From NCBI RefSeq assembly GCF_037200945.1, contig NZ_JBBCGP010000001.1:2850501-2914500 (forward strand): 64,000 nucleotides of DNA, written 5' to 3'. The notes beneath the pieces were generated by a model. That model was not told the DNA's origin, searched no databases, and was given only the letters and a program-made list of their open reading frames with translations. How positions within the stretch are numbered: position 1 is the first letter of the stretch; the number at the start of each line of letters is the position of its first letter. The position numbers were made by a program, and so were the translations under genes. Source of the stretch: Methylovirgula sp. Its GTDB lineage: Bacteria; Pseudomonadota; Alphaproteobacteria; Rhizobiales; Beijerinckiaceae. Below, in pieces: positions 9,044-18,552 of this stretch.

Positions 9044-10642
9044 ATGTCGCACGCCGCCAAAATCGAATTTGTTCCGCTCACCGCCGTACCAGCCGCAGGT
9101 GCGGCGAAAGCGAACGGAAAAGCCAAAGGCGTGGCGACGCTGGTCATCTTCGCTGGCGAAGATTTGAACTTGGGCAAGCTCACCGGCGCGCTCCTCGGCA
9201 GCGATGGTGAGGCGCTGGTCAAAAAGGCTGCGGGCGCCGCGAAATTCAAGGGCAAGAACGCCTCGGCTCTCGACATTCTGGCGCCTGCCGGCCTGGCGGC
9301 TGACCGGTTGCTGGTCATCGGCGTCGGCGCGAGCGAGGATGTCAAGAAAGCCAAGGGCAAAGACGCGACCAAGGCCAAGCCGCGGGATTTTCTCGGCCTC
9401 GGTGGATACGTCCTCGGCAAGATCGGCGACGCGCCGAATGCGACCATCGTGTTCGATCTTCCGCACAATTCGCAGGATGCCGCGGTCGCGGCGGCCGAAT
9501 TCGCCGAAGGCGCCACGCTGCGCAATTACAAATTCGATCTCTACAAGACCAAGAAGAAGGATGACGAATCCACGGAGCCGGTCGCGCTCGCCATTGCCGT
9601 TGAAGATCCCGCCGCGGCCAAGCGCGAGGCCAAGGGGCGTACTGCGGTTGCGGAAGGCGTGATCATCGCCCGGAGCCTCGTCAACGAGCCCGCCAACATT
9701 CTCTACCCCGAGGAATTCGCCAAGCGCGCGAAGGAACTCGAAAAGCTCGGCGTCGAAGTCGACATTCTCGATAAAGCCGCGATGACCAAAATCGGCATGG
9801 GCGCGCTGCTGGGCGTCGGCCAGGGCTCGGGACGTGAAAGCCGTGTCGTCATCATGCGCTGGCGCGGCGACAAAGGTAAAGACGGCAAGTCGAAGCCCAT
9901 CGCCTTCGTCGGCAAGGGCGTGACCTTCGATACCGGTGGCATTTCCATCAAGGGCGCCGCCGGCATGGAGGACATGAAGGGCGACATGGCTGGCGCTGCC
10001 TGCGTCGTCGGCCTCATGCACGCGCTTGCTTCGCGCAAAGCGAAGGTTGATGCGATCGGCGCCATCGGCATCGTCGAGAACATGCCAGGGCCGGATGCGC
10101 AGCGCCCCGGCGACATCGTCAAATCGCTATCCGGCCAGACGATCGAAGTGATCAACACCGATGCGGAAGGCCGCCTCGTGCTCGCCGACGTTCTTTGGTA
10201 CGTGCAGGACAAGTACAAGCCGCTGTTCATGGTCGATCTCGCCACGCTCACCGGTGCCGTAATGGTCGCGCTCGGCAACGAATATGCGGGTCTCTTCTCG
10301 AACGACGACACGTTGAGCGAGCGATTGACTGAAGCGGGCAAGGAAACCGGCGAGAAGCTTTGGCGCCTGCCACTAGGGCCTTCCTACGACAAACTTATCG
10401 ACTCCAAATTCGCCGATATGAAAAACACTGGCGGCCGTCACGGCGGCTCGATCACCGCCGCGCAATTTATCCAGCGTTTTGTCAACGGCACGCCCTGGGC
10501 GCATCTCGACATTGCCGGCACCGGCATGAACGCACCGGCGAACGACATCAACCAGAGCTGGGGTTCGGGGTTCGGCGTGCGGCTGCTCGAACGTCTTGTC
10601 AGCGACTATTACGAAGGCCGCGCGCATTCGCAGAAAGACTGA
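9044..10642 (+). CDS. pepA: Leucyl aminopeptidase (cytosol aminopeptidase, M17)
   Basis: Dinuclear-metal aminopeptidase that removes N-terminal residues from peptides in the cytoplasm. ATG at 9044, preceded by AAGGGG; longer in-frame starts lack a plausible site. The N-terminal macro-like domain is Lys/Ala rich (residues 1-190). The catalytic M17 domain has the metal ligands in KGVTFDTGG and the signature VINTDAEGRLVLADVL near residue 370. About 532 residues, slightly longer than the usual 500. The stop codon shares one base with the holC start, so the two are coupled. Confidence 0.95.
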   Translation: MSHAAKIEFVPLTAVPAAGAAKANGKAKGVATLVIFAGEDLNLGKLTGALLGSDGEALVKKAAGAAKFKGKNASALDILAPAGLAADRLLVIGVGASEDVKKAKGKDATKAKPRDFLGLGGYVLGKIGDAPNATIVFDLPHNSQDAAVAAAEFAEGATLRNYKFDLYKTKKKDDESTEPVALAIAVEDPAAAKREAKGRTAVAEGVIIARSLVNEPANILYPEEFAKRAKELEKLGVEVDILDKAAMTKIGMGALLGVGQGSGRESRVVIMRWRGDKGKDGKSKPIAFVGKGVTFDTGGISIKGAAGMEDMKGDMAGAACVVGLMHALASRKAKVDAIGAIGIVENMPGPDAQRPGDIVKSLSGQTIEVINTDAEGRLVLADVLWYVQDKYKPLFMVDLATLTGAVMVALGNEYAGLFSNDDTLSERLTEAGKETGEKLWRLPLGPSYDKLIDSKFADMKNTGGRHGGSITAAQFIQRFVNGTPWAHLDIAGTGMNAPANDINQSWGSGFGVRLLERLVSDYYEGRAHSQKD

Positions 10643-11100
10643 TGGAAGTCTGGTTCTATCATCTGCAAAGCCAGCGACTTGAACAGGCGTTGCCGGCCTT
10701 GCTCGAACGTGCGCTCGCCAACGGCTGGCGCACGGTGGTTCAGGCATCGAGCGAGGAACGGCTCGACATCATTGATGAGGTTCTCTGGACCTATGCCGAT
10801 GCGAGTTTTCTGGCACATGGCCGCGCGCGCGATGGTGATTCCGATATGCAGCCCGTCTATCTGACCTGTGCTGCTGAAAATCCGAACGGGGCGCGTTTGC
10901 GGCTGTTCATCGATGCCGCCGATGCCGCCGCGCATCTTGCCGCCGATGCCGCTTACGAGCGTGCGATCCTTTTGTTCGATGGCAACGATTCAGACCAGGT
11001 TGGCGCCGCCCGCGCACAATGGAAGATTCTGAAAGAGCAGGGTGTTCCGATCACCTATTGGCAGCAGAACGAACGCGGCGGCTGGGAGAAGAAGGCGTAG
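10642..11100 (+). CDS. holC: DNA polymerase III subunit chi
   Basis: HolC links the clamp loader to single-strand-binding protein. 152 residues beginning MEVWFYHLQSQRLEQALPAL, the family N-terminus, with the helix region NGWRTVVQASSEERLDIIDE and the C-terminal segment QWKILKEQGVPITYWQQN. ATG at 10642 overlaps the pepA TGA (TGATG). The pepA-holC pair is conserved in alphaproteobacteria. Confidence 0.92.
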   Translation: MEVWFYHLQSQRLEQALPALLERALANGWRTVVQASSEERLDIIDEVLWTYADASFLAHGRARDGDSDMQPVYLTCAAENPNGARLRLFIDAADAAAHLAADAAYERAILLFDGNDSDQVGAARAQWKILKEQGVPITYWQQNERGGWEKKA

Positions 11101-11123
11101 CGCCTCGATTGGCACTAGGGGGG

Positions 11124-11534
11124 ATGATGAGCGTGCGAGCCTATCTTCTGTTGGCGTTTCTTGCACTTTCATGCGCGCCGGTTCGAGCGGACGACTGTAA
11201 TAATGCAGCCGATCAGCGAACGATGGACGAATGTGCGGGCCAGTCATTTAAGAAATCCGACGCTGAACTAAATGCGGTCTACAAACAGATTCTTCAACGC
11301 TTAAAAGATCGCGCGGACGCAAAGGCCCTCCTCACCGCCGCACAGCGCGCCTGGCTGACGTTGCGTGACGCGGAATGCAAATTCTCATCCTCGGGCGTCG
11401 AGGGTGGTAGCGTCTATCCGATGATATACGCGATGTGCCTCGATGGGGCGACCAAACAGCGAACCGCCGCGCTTAAAGCTTATCTCGACTGCAAAGAAGG
11501 CGATACGAGTTGCCCTGTACCGGGAAGTCCCTAG
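11124..11534 (+). CDS. LprI-family (DUF1311) periplasmic protein
   Basis: Small exported protein. Signal peptide MSVRAYLLLAFLALSCAPVRA, then the LprI/DUF1311 domain: DDCNNAADQRTMDECAGQ, the helix LNAVYKQILQRLKD, and LTAAQRAWLTLRDAECKF, with paired cysteines. In mycobacteria LprI inhibits lysozyme; for proteobacterial members the role is unproven. Two ATG codons (11124, 11127) follow an AGGGGG site, so the start is uncertain by one codon. It is followed by a hairpin shared with the convergent gene. Confidence 0.8.
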   Translation: MMSVRAYLLLAFLALSCAPVRADDCNNAADQRTMDECAGQSFKKSDAELNAVYKQILQRLKDRADAKALLTAAQRAWLTLRDAECKFSSSGVEGGSVYPMIYAMCLDGATKQRTAALKAYLDCKEGDTSCPVPGSP

Positions 11535-11551
11535 TCGAATAGCGTTATAAC

Positions 11552-11585
11552 CAAAAAACAGCGCGGATGATGCTCCCATCCGCGC
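11552..11585 (-). terminator. Rho-independent terminator for the minus-strand gene at 11598
   Basis: A perfect 9-bp stem GCGCGGATG / CATCCGCGC (11561-11569 and 11577-11585, 7-nt loop) is followed on the minus strand by TGTTTTTTGG. It lies between two convergent genes; the T run is only on the minus-strand side. Confidence 0.8.
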
Positions 11586-11597
11586 CGACAACGATCG

Positions 11598-11816
11598 CTA
11601 CGCGGAGCGCCAATGGCCTGGCGATTTCTTATCGTTCTCGTGGCGAACGCGCGCAACGAGCGGATGATGGCCCTGCGCCTTGGCCCACTCGATCGCTTCG
11701 TGCTGGGTCTTGGTCGTATGCAGCACGTGGTCGGTATGATCTTCGACCACATAATCTTCGATGTGGTGTCCTTCCTTGTGGCCCTTCGGGCGCGGCTCAA
11801 TATAGACGTTTGGCAT
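11598..11816 (-). CDS. Small DUF2188-like protein
   Basis: 72 residues. The central part HVLHTTKTQHEAIEWAKAQGHHPLVARVRHEN resembles DUF2188, a short domain of unknown function with alternating strand and helix, often His-rich. The ATG at 11816 follows GGGGAG at a good distance. The gene stands alone, with its own terminator downstream. Confidence 0.65.
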   Translation of the reverse strand: MPNVYIEPRPKGHKEGHHIEDYVVEDHTDHVLHTTKTQHEAIEWAKAQGHHPLVARVRHENDKKSPGHWRSA

Positions 11817-11934
11817 CGGTCACTCCCCATGACTGACTACTTGCCTGTACTTGATAGCATATAACTCAGGTGGTGCAGCCGGGATGTTTTCTATTCTTGG
11901 GCTGTCATATGAAGCGAGCTTCGGGCCGGACGCT

Positions 11935-12837
11935 TTACGACCGCGCCATCAGCGACACGGCGAGCGCATAGATGCGCAGACGCGATTGCTCCGGCAGAGC
12001 GGCGAGAGTCTTCAGATAAATCTGGCCGACTGTGCACATGCGCGCATCGGGAATCGGTGGGTTCGGCGTCTTGCCGTCGAGGATGGCGGCGACTTCCGCA
12101 TCGTTGACGCCCTGCGATTTCATTGCGCTTGAAAGCTGGTTGAAGTCGGTATCGGTCGGCGCGTCGCGATCGATCTGATTGGCGCGGCCGCTGCCGATTG
12201 CTTCCAGCCCAGCGATGGCCATATCGGCAACGAGCGGCCGATGCGCGGCAGAAAAGGCGAAGAACGCTTGGCTCGCGCCACCGTAGAGAAAATCGACACA
12301 GAGTTTCGGGTCGGTGCCCGCCAGCGCCTGCATCATCCGCAATTGGATGTCGAAAATATGCGAGAGTGCGGGGCCGTCCGCCTTTGCCGCGAGAATGCCA
12401 TTCGACACGCGCAGATCACGCACCGCCTGCGACAGCAGCGCATCGATGCTCAAATCCTTGCCATCGAGTGCTTCTCTGGCGAAGCCGTTGACGATTGTGT
12501 CGTATTCCGCAGGCAGTGCCCCATGCAGCCGGTCAAAGAAGACCGCATATTCCGGGGCCTTTGCGGCGATCTCCCGTTCGACGGATTCGCGCGCCTGCCG
12601 AAGTGGTTCGTCCGACGTCACGGATGCGGGAGCGGCGGGCGCGGCAGGCGCGGCCGCTGCGATGGGTGATTGAATCGGGCGCGGCTCAAGTTGGCGCCCG
12701 GCGTCCATGAAAAGCCCGATGGCCAAAGCCACGGCGATAATCGCGGCCAGGCTCAGGAGCGCCAGGCGCAGAACATCCGAGCCTTCGAGCCCATGCAGCG
12801 GAACAGGATCGTCGTGGCCGTGAGACGCGTCGGACAA
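11935..12837 (-). CDS. Membrane-anchored hypothetical protein
   Basis: 300 residues. A short cytoplasmic N-terminus is followed by one membrane helix (about 23-45, LRLALLSLAAIIAVALAIGLF), an Ala/Pro-rich linker (55-75) and a mostly helical periplasmic domain containing DFLYGGASQAFFAFSAAH and a C-terminal segment MCTVGQIYLKTLAALPEQSR. I do not recognise a named family. The layout suggests an inner-membrane protein with a periplasmic domain. It is separated from metC by about 110 bases and is not clearly in an operon. Confidence 0.7.
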   Translation of the reverse strand: MSDASHGHDDPVPLHGLEGSDVLRLALLSLAAIIAVALAIGLFMDAGRQLEPRPIQSPIAAAAPAAPAAPASVTSDEPLRQARESVEREIAAKAPEYAVFFDRLHGALPAEYDTIVNGFAREALDGKDLSIDALLSQAVRDLRVSNGILAAKADGPALSHIFDIQLRMMQALAGTDPKLCVDFLYGGASQAFFAFSAAHRPLVADMAIAGLEAIGSGRANQIDRDAPTDTDFNQLSSAMKSQGVNDAEVAAILDGKTPNPPIPDARMCTVGQIYLKTLAALPEQSRLRIYALAVSLMARS

Positions 12838-12947
12838 ACGGATACACCCCAGCCGCGAGTGACACTTCAGAAAGCGTCGCGGGCTTTGTAAGCTGTTGAT
12901 TTAAAGCACGATGGCAGAACCAACGCCAGCGCCCTCCGCGCGATTTG

Positions 12948-14129
12948 TCACCCGATGGCGTTGAGGCGTTCAAACCCCGCGGCAAGATCGGCCTTCAGAT
13001 CCTCCGGGTCTTCCAGCCCGATCGAGAAGCGCAGGGCCGGTCCCGGCGGATTGAATTTCGTCGCTGTGCGATAGCTGCTGCAATCGAACGGAATCACGAG
13101 ACTTTCGTAGCCGCCCCACGAATAGCCCATCCCGAACAGTTTAAGCCCGTCGAAGAAGGCCGCAAGCGCCGGCTGAGAAACGGGATTAAGAAATACGGAG
13201 AACAGTCCTGAAGACCCTTTGAAATCCCGTTTCCATATTTCATGGCCCGGACAATCCGGCAGGGCCGGATGCAACACCCGTTCGACTTCCGGTCGTGCAG
13301 CCAGCCATGTGGCAAGATTGAGCCCCTGACGTTCAGCTTCGCGAAGGCGCAATTCCAGCGTGCGCAGGCCTCGCAATGCGAGAAAGACATCCTCCGGGCC
13401 CGGACAATTGGCGAAGAAATCGAAGCTGGCACGAAGGCGCTTCAACCAGCGCTCGTTCACCGATACGAGTCCGAGCAGAAGGTCAGCGTGGCCGGAGAGA
13501 TATTTGGTGCCAGCTTCAATCGCGAGATCGATGCCGAAGCGATGCGGCGGGAAAAACAGCGGCGTCGCCCAGGTATTATCGAGAATAGTGCAGAGGCCTT
13601 TTGCCGCTGCGACGGCGGCGATGGCCGGCACGTCCTGGATTTCAAAAGTCTGCGAGCCCGGCGTTTCAAGAAAGATCGCACTCGTGTTCGGCTTCACGAG
13701 CGTCTCGATATTCGCGCCGAGCCACGGATCGTAGAATGTTGTTTCGACGCCCATCCGCTTTAGAAAGCGATCGCAGAAATTGCGCGTCGGCTGATAAACG
13801 GAATCGCTGACGAGAATATGGTCGCCGGCCTTGACCGCCGTGAGGATTGCAAGCGCGACGGCGGAGAGACCCGAGGGCGCGAGCACCGTGCCGGCGGCAC
13901 CCGTAATTTCCGTCCAGGCCGTTTCAAGCGCGTCGGTCGTCGGCGATCCATGGGTACCATAAGTATATTTGGCGTTGCGGGTGACGAGATCCGCATAGGT
14001 GGGAAAGAGAACGGTCGAGCCACGATAGATCGGCGTATTGATGAAGCCGTGCTGCTCTGAAGGGTGGCGCCCGGCATGCACCAGTTTGGTGCGGTCTTTT
14101 AACGGCCGCCGCTCATCCATCTTCGACAT
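12948..14129 (-). CDS. metC: Cystathionine beta-lyase
   Basis: PLP enzyme of the Cys/Met metabolism family that cleaves cystathionine to homocysteine, pyruvate and ammonia. 393 residues from the ATG at 14129. Visible: HAGRHPSEQHGFINTPIYRGST near the N-terminus, the DNTWATPLFFPP loop with its PLP-binding Asp, the Schiff-base Lys in EAGTKYLSGHADLL (about residue 206), and C-terminal GGYESLVIPF. The GGYESL sequence favours beta-lyase over gamma-synthase. It is transcribed away from the aap operon. Confidence 0.88.
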   Translation of the reverse strand: MSKMDERRPLKDRTKLVHAGRHPSEQHGFINTPIYRGSTVLFPTYADLVTRNAKYTYGTHGSPTTDALETAWTEITGAAGTVLAPSGLSAVALAILTAVKAGDHILVSDSVYQPTRNFCDRFLKRMGVETTFYDPWLGANIETLVKPNTSAIFLETPGSQTFEIQDVPAIAAVAAAKGLCTILDNTWATPLFFPPHRFGIDLAIEAGTKYLSGHADLLLGLVSVNERWLKRLRASFDFFANCPGPEDVFLALRGLRTLELRLREAERQGLNLATWLAARPEVERVLHPALPDCPGHEIWKRDFKGSSGLFSVFLNPVSQPALAAFFDGLKLFGMGYSWGGYESLVIPFDCSSYRTATKFNPPGPALRFSIGLEDPEDLKADLAAGFERLNAIG

Positions 14130-14351
14130 CGCCCTCGTCCTAGAATTAAAGGATCGCCATGTCCCGGATGCCGGCAGGACTCGCCAGCAAGACACGCCAG
14201 ATCGACGCCGACATTACGGACCATGGCTTACGTCAAATCGCAGATTCGCGCCAACGTGGCCGTTTTGACAATTTGTCGCGCCGCTTGACCGGGCCGCCGG
14301 AAAGTTCTGATAGTCGCGCGCCCGCGGCCGCGTCCCCAGCCAGGAGCCGAA

Positions 14352-15395
14352 ATGAGCACGATCACATTGCGTAAAATATTCTCCTGCCTGTCACTCGGCA
14401 TTCTTTCTCTCGGCGCGGCGGCGCTTTTCTGCTCGGTGGCGTCGGCCGGGACGCTCGATCAGGTCAAGCAGCGCGGCTATCTCAATTGCGGTTCAAATCC
14501 GGGCCTTGCCGGATTCGGCCTGCCGGATTCGAGCGGCAATTGGACCGGTCTCGATGTCGATTTTTGCCGCGCTATCGCCGCGGCGATCTTCAACGATCCG
14601 AACAAGGTCAAATTTATTTCATTGACCGCCAAGGATCGTTTCACCGCCGTGCAATCCGGCGAGGTCGATGTGTTGGCGCATAACACGACTTGGACCGTTT
14701 CGCGCGAAGCGGGGCAGGGACTTCTTTTCACCGGCATCAATTATTACGACGGCCAGGGCTTCATGATTCACAACAAGCTCAATATCTCGTCAGCGCTCGA
14801 ACTGTCCGGCGCCTCGATTTGTGTGCAGCAGGGCACGACAAGCGAATTGAACCTCGCCGATTTCTTCCACTCTCATCAGATGCAATTTGAATCGGTGACA
14901 TTCGCGACGTCCGACGAGGCATTAAAAGCCTATGATACCGGGCGATGCGACGCGTTCACCACCGATTCCTCGGCGCTCTATATCGAACGGCTGAAGGTCG
15001 CCAATCCCGAACAGAATATCATCCTGCCGGAGATCATTTCCAAGGAGCCGTTCAGTCCCGCCGTGCGGCAAGGCGACGATCAATGGTTCAACATCGTCAA
15101 ATGGGTGAATTTCGCGATGCTCGACGCAGAGGAAGCCGGAATCACGTCCAAGAATGTCGACGACAAGATGAATTCCGACGATCCGACAGCCCGGCGGTTG
15201 CTGGGCGTTGAAGGCAATTTCGGCGAATCCCTCGGGCTGACGAAAGATTGGGCCTATCGTTTCATCAAGGCGGTGGGCAATTACGGTGAATCCTTCGACC
15301 GCAACCTCGGCGCCGAGTCGAAGCTCGGAATCAAACGCGGCATCAATTCGCTCTGGACGCATGGCGGCATTCAATATGCGCCGCCGGTACGCTGA
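14352..15395 (+). CDS. aapJ: General L-amino-acid ABC transporter, periplasmic binding protein
   Basis: Solute-binding protein of the Aap system, which takes up a broad range of L-amino acids. 347 residues with a signal peptide (ILSLGAAALFCSVASAG). The mature start TLDQVKQRGYLNCGSNPGLA and the GLDVDFCRAIAAAIF segment are typical of the AapJ branch of family-3 binding proteins; the LNCG cysteine pairs with a later Cys in this branch. First gene of aapJQMP, with 14 bases to aapQ. Confidence 0.92.
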   Translation: MSTITLRKIFSCLSLGILSLGAAALFCSVASAGTLDQVKQRGYLNCGSNPGLAGFGLPDSSGNWTGLDVDFCRAIAAAIFNDPNKVKFISLTAKDRFTAVQSGEVDVLAHNTTWTVSREAGQGLLFTGINYYDGQGFMIHNKLNISSALELSGASICVQQGTTSELNLADFFHSHQMQFESVTFATSDEALKAYDTGRCDAFTTDSSALYIERLKVANPEQNIILPEIISKEPFSPAVRQGDDQWFNIVKWVNFAMLDAEEAGITSKNVDDKMNSDDPTARRLLGVEGNFGESLGLTKDWAYRFIKAVGNYGESFDRNLGAESKLGIKRGINSLWTHGGIQYAPPVR

Positions 15396-15409
15396 TTTCG
15401 CGTAGCGAT

Positions 15410-16396
15410 ATGTTGAGCAGGTCAGAAGGCGGCTTCGCGCCGACGCGGAGCGCGCTCATCCAGATCGCTTTCGTTCTTGTGCTCGCGTTCGTGGTCTATG
15501 AAGGCGCAGCCACGGCGCTGGCGCATATGCGCGCACATCACATCCCTTACGATTTCGGGTTCTGGTCGCAGCGCGCAGGTTTCGACATCGATCAGCGTCT
15601 GATTCCCTATTCCTTTACCTCGACATACGGCCGCGCGTTTTTCGTTGGCCTGCTCAATACGCTGCTGGTCGCGGCAGTCGGCATTGTGTGCGCGAGCCTG
15701 CTGGGCTTTGCGATCGGTGCGGCGCGACTGTCGCCCAATTTTGTTGTCGCGAAATGCGCCGCCATCTATGTCGAGGCTTTGCGCAACGTGCCGCTGCTGC
15801 TGCAAATTCTCTTCTGGTATAATGCGGTGTTGAAGGCGCTGCCGGTGCCGCGCGCCTCGATCGCGTTGCCCGGACATATATTTCTCAATAATCGCGGCCT
15901 GTTTGTCCCTTGGCCGACCTTTTCGCCGCTTGGCATTTCGATACCGGTCTTTCATGGATTCAATTTCAGCGGCGGGACGAAACTATCGCCGGAATTCGTC
16001 GCGCTGACTCTGTCGCTGATTCTTTACACTGCTGCCTTCATTGCCGAGATTGTGCGGGCCGGCATCGCCGGGGTGCCGAAGGGGCAGGGCGAAGCCGCCA
16101 GAGCGCTTGGCCTTAACGCGGCCCAGACACGCAAATTCGTTGTCGTGCCGCAAGCGCTGCGCCTCATTATACCGCCGCTGACGAGCCAATATCTGAACCT
16201 GTTCAAGAATTCGTCGCTGGCGGTGTTCATCGGCTATCCCGATCTCGTGCAGATTTTCACTGGAACTGTGCTTAATCAGACGGGTGCCGCGGTGCCGGTC
16301 ATCGCAGTGACGATGGCGGTCTATCTTTTTGTTTCGCTCGTCGGCTCGCTGGCGATGAACCTCTATAACCGGCGCATCCTCGGAGTGGCGCGCTGA
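15410..16396 (+). CDS. aapQ: Amino-acid ABC transporter permease AapQ
   Basis: Inner-membrane permease, 328 residues. The first membrane segment (LIQIAFVLVLAFVVYEG) is followed by the characteristic periplasmic segment IPYDFGFWSQRAGFDIDQRL. The transporter core has the EAA loop GEAARALGLNAAQTRKFVVV, which contacts the ATPase. Somewhat shorter than the commonly seen ~400 residues. The stop overlaps the aapM start (TGATG). Confidence 0.9.
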   Translation: MLSRSEGGFAPTRSALIQIAFVLVLAFVVYEGAATALAHMRAHHIPYDFGFWSQRAGFDIDQRLIPYSFTSTYGRAFFVGLLNTLLVAAVGIVCASLLGFAIGAARLSPNFVVAKCAAIYVEALRNVPLLLQILFWYNAVLKALPVPRASIALPGHIFLNNRGLFVPWPTFSPLGISIPVFHGFNFSGGTKLSPEFVALTLSLILYTAAFIAEIVRAGIAGVPKGQGEAARALGLNAAQTRKFVVVPQALRLIIPPLTSQYLNLFKNSSLAVFIGYPDLVQIFTGTVLNQTGAAVPVIAVTMAVYLFVSLVGSLAMNLYNRRILGVAR

Positions 16397-17520
16397 TGGT
16401 GGCGACCTTCGTTCGCAGCGCGCCGGCGCCCCTATCGCCGCCACCGCCGAAAGCCGTGTCGTCAATTGTGCCGTTCGTGCGCAATCTTTTCGGCTCGCCC
16501 GCATCTGTGGCGCTGACGGCCCTCGTGATTGTTCTGATTGTCTGGCTCGTTCCGGACCTTTTGCGCTATTTCATTTTCGATGCAGTCTGGCACGGCGACG
16601 CCGCGGCGTGCCGCACCGCGGATGGCGCCTGCTGGGTCTTCATCCGCGAGAAGCTGCCCTATTTCATTTACGGATCGTACCCGCTCGACCAGCGTTGGCG
16701 GGTCAATCTCGTCTTCGCAATTGGCGCCATTCTCGCGGTGTGGCTGCTTAGCCCGCGTGCACCGGCGCGGCGTCTCGGCATGTGGCTGGGGTTCGCGGCC
16801 TATCCGATCGTCGCTTTCATGTTTCTCTATGGCGCCCCGATGCTCGGGCTCCGGCAGGTCAGCAGCGACCTCGGGGGCGGGATGCTTGTCACCCTCGTCG
16901 TCGCGACCTTCGGCATTGTCGTTTCGCTGCCGCTCGGCATTTTGCTGGCTCTTGGCCGTCGCTCGCGCCTGCCGGCGGTGCGAATTGCCAGCACGGCGTT
17001 CATCGAATTCATGCGCGGCGTGCCGATGATCGCCGTGTTGTTCATGGCCGATACGATGCTGCCGCTGTTTTTGCCGGAGGGCGTGGAGCCGAACAGGCTA
17101 GTACGCCCGCTCGTTGGCGTGGCGCTCTTCGCCTCTGCCTATATGGCCGAAGTGATCCGCGGCGGCCTGCAGGCGTTGCCGAAGGAGCAGAGCGAGGCGG
17201 GCGAGGCGCTGGGTCTGCGCTTTTGGTCGATCCAGCGGCTCGTCGTGCTGCCGCAGGTCCTGCGGCTGACACTTCCGGCAATCGCCAACACCTTCATCGG
17301 CCTTTTTAAGGATACCACGCTCGTCGCCACCGTCGGCATTTTCGATTTTCTGCGCACGGTGGATTCGGCGCGGCTCGATCCGAACTGGTCGGGCCCGACC
17401 ATCACCACCACAGCTTATACATTCGCCGCGCTCGTCTATTTCATCTGCTGCTTCGGCATGTCGCGTTATGCGCAAAGTCTCGAGCGGCGGTTTGGCGACG
17501 ACCACCGCGCGACGGTTTGA
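16396..17520 (+). CDS. aapM: Amino-acid ABC transporter permease AapM
   Basis: Second permease, 374 residues. It has an N-terminal Pro-rich cytoplasmic stretch, membrane segments from about residue 35, and the EAA loop SEAGEALGLRFWSIQRLVVL near residue 270. The FKDTTLVATVGIFDFLRT segment is typical of AapM. It pairs with AapQ to form the channel. Translationally coupled to aapQ by a one-base overlap. Confidence 0.9.
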   Translation: MVATFVRSAPAPLSPPPPKAVSSIVPFVRNLFGSPASVALTALVIVLIVWLVPDLLRYFIFDAVWHGDAAACRTADGACWVFIREKLPYFIYGSYPLDQRWRVNLVFAIGAILAVWLLSPRAPARRLGMWLGFAAYPIVAFMFLYGAPMLGLRQVSSDLGGGMLVTLVVATFGIVVSLPLGILLALGRRSRLPAVRIASTAFIEFMRGVPMIAVLFMADTMLPLFLPEGVEPNRLVRPLVGVALFASAYMAEVIRGGLQALPKEQSEAGEALGLRFWSIQRLVVLPQVLRLTLPAIANTFIGLFKDTTLVATVGIFDFLRTVDSARLDPNWSGPTITTTAYTFAALVYFICCFGMSRYAQSLERRFGDDHRATV

Positions 17521-17528
17521 GGATTAGA

Positions 17529-18272
17529 ATGACCGACACGCGTCCGCTGGCCGTCGAGATCGCGCATCTCAACAAATGGTACGGCCAATTTCACGTCTTG
17601 CGCGATATCGATCTCAGCGTGGCGGAGGGCGAGCGCATCGTCGTCTGCGGACCGTCGGGGTCTGGCAAATCAACGCTCATCCGTTGCGTCAACGGGCTGG
17701 AGGAGTTTCAGCAGGGTTCACTTGCCGTCGATGGCATGGCGCTCAATCGCAATTCTCTGGCGGCCGTGCGGCGCGACGTCGGCATGGTGTTTCAGCACTT
17801 CAATCTTTTCTCGCACCTCACCGTTCTGGAAAACTGCACGCTCGCACCGATCCAGGTTCGTAAAATGAAACGCCGCGATGCGGGAGACCTCGCGCGTCGC
17901 TATCTTGCTCGGGTGAAAATGGCGGATCATGCCGACAAATATCCGGCCCAGCTCTCAGGCGGCGAGCAGCAGCGCGTGGCGATCGCGCGCGCGCTATGCA
18001 TGAGCCCGAAGATCATGCTGTTCGACGAGCCCACCTCGGCGCTCGATCCGGAAGCGGTCAAGGACGTGCTCGATCTGATCATGACGCTCACCGCCGAGGA
18101 TCAGATGACTATGCTCTGCGTGACGCACGAAATGGGATTTGCCCGGCAGGTCGCAGACCGGGTGATCTTCATGGCCGCAGGTGAGATCGTCGAGATCAAC
18201 CGGCCGGACGCGTTCTTTACGGCGCCGCAGCATCAGCGCACGAAGCTTTTCCTGAGCCAGATTTTGCGCTGA
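17529..18272 (+). CDS. aapP: Amino-acid ABC transporter ATP-binding protein AapP
   Basis: ATPase of the Aap importer, 247 residues. Walker A GPSGSGKS (about 41-48), Q-loop VFQHFNLFSHL, signature LSGGEQQRVAIARAL, Walker B LFDEPTSALDPE and switch His in CVTHEMGFA. The ATG at 17529 is chosen because GAGGA sits 5 bases upstream; an in-frame TTG at 17517 overlaps the aapM stop. Last gene of the operon. Confidence 0.94.
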   Translation: MTDTRPLAVEIAHLNKWYGQFHVLRDIDLSVAEGERIVVCGPSGSGKSTLIRCVNGLEEFQQGSLAVDGMALNRNSLAAVRRDVGMVFQHFNLFSHLTVLENCTLAPIQVRKMKRRDAGDLARRYLARVKMADHADKYPAQLSGGEQQRVAIARALCMSPKIMLFDEPTSALDPEAVKDVLDLIMTLTAEDQMTMLCVTHEMGFARQVADRVIFMAAGEIVEINRPDAFFTAPQHQRTKLFLSQILR

Positions 18273-18493
18273 TGGACTTGGCCGGCTCAAGCAGCGCGTC
18301 GCGGGCTCTCAAACCCAGGACCCAACCCTATCTCATTTAGATATGACATTTTCTGAAAAGTTCCTTAAAGGTTTCGTGATTTCCCCATAATTAACAAAGG
18401 GATAGAACAAGAACAAAACGTGTGCTTCATATAAGCCAATGATAGTACAACTTTATCGATAGACCCCCGAGGACGGCTTTTTATCCCCCCCCC

Positions 18494-18522
18494 TTGACGT
18501 AAGAACAAAAAGTGAATATTAA
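18494..18522 (+). promoter_or_regulatory. Sigma70-type promoter TTGACG-N17-TATTAA
   Basis: The -35 TTGACG (18494-18499) and -10 TATTAA (18517-18522) are separated by 17 bases inside an unusually AT-rich stretch. A run of nine C (18485-18493) touches the -35 box. Transcription from here would cover the 31-codon ORF at 18553 and probably dnaE. Confidence 0.6.
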
Positions 18523-18552
18523 GCGAACATAAAGCGTTCCTGGAGTTTGCGT

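Noticed and set aside
14265..14270. TTGACA as a -35 box for the aap operon
   Set aside because: No acceptable -10 element at 16-18 bases downstream.
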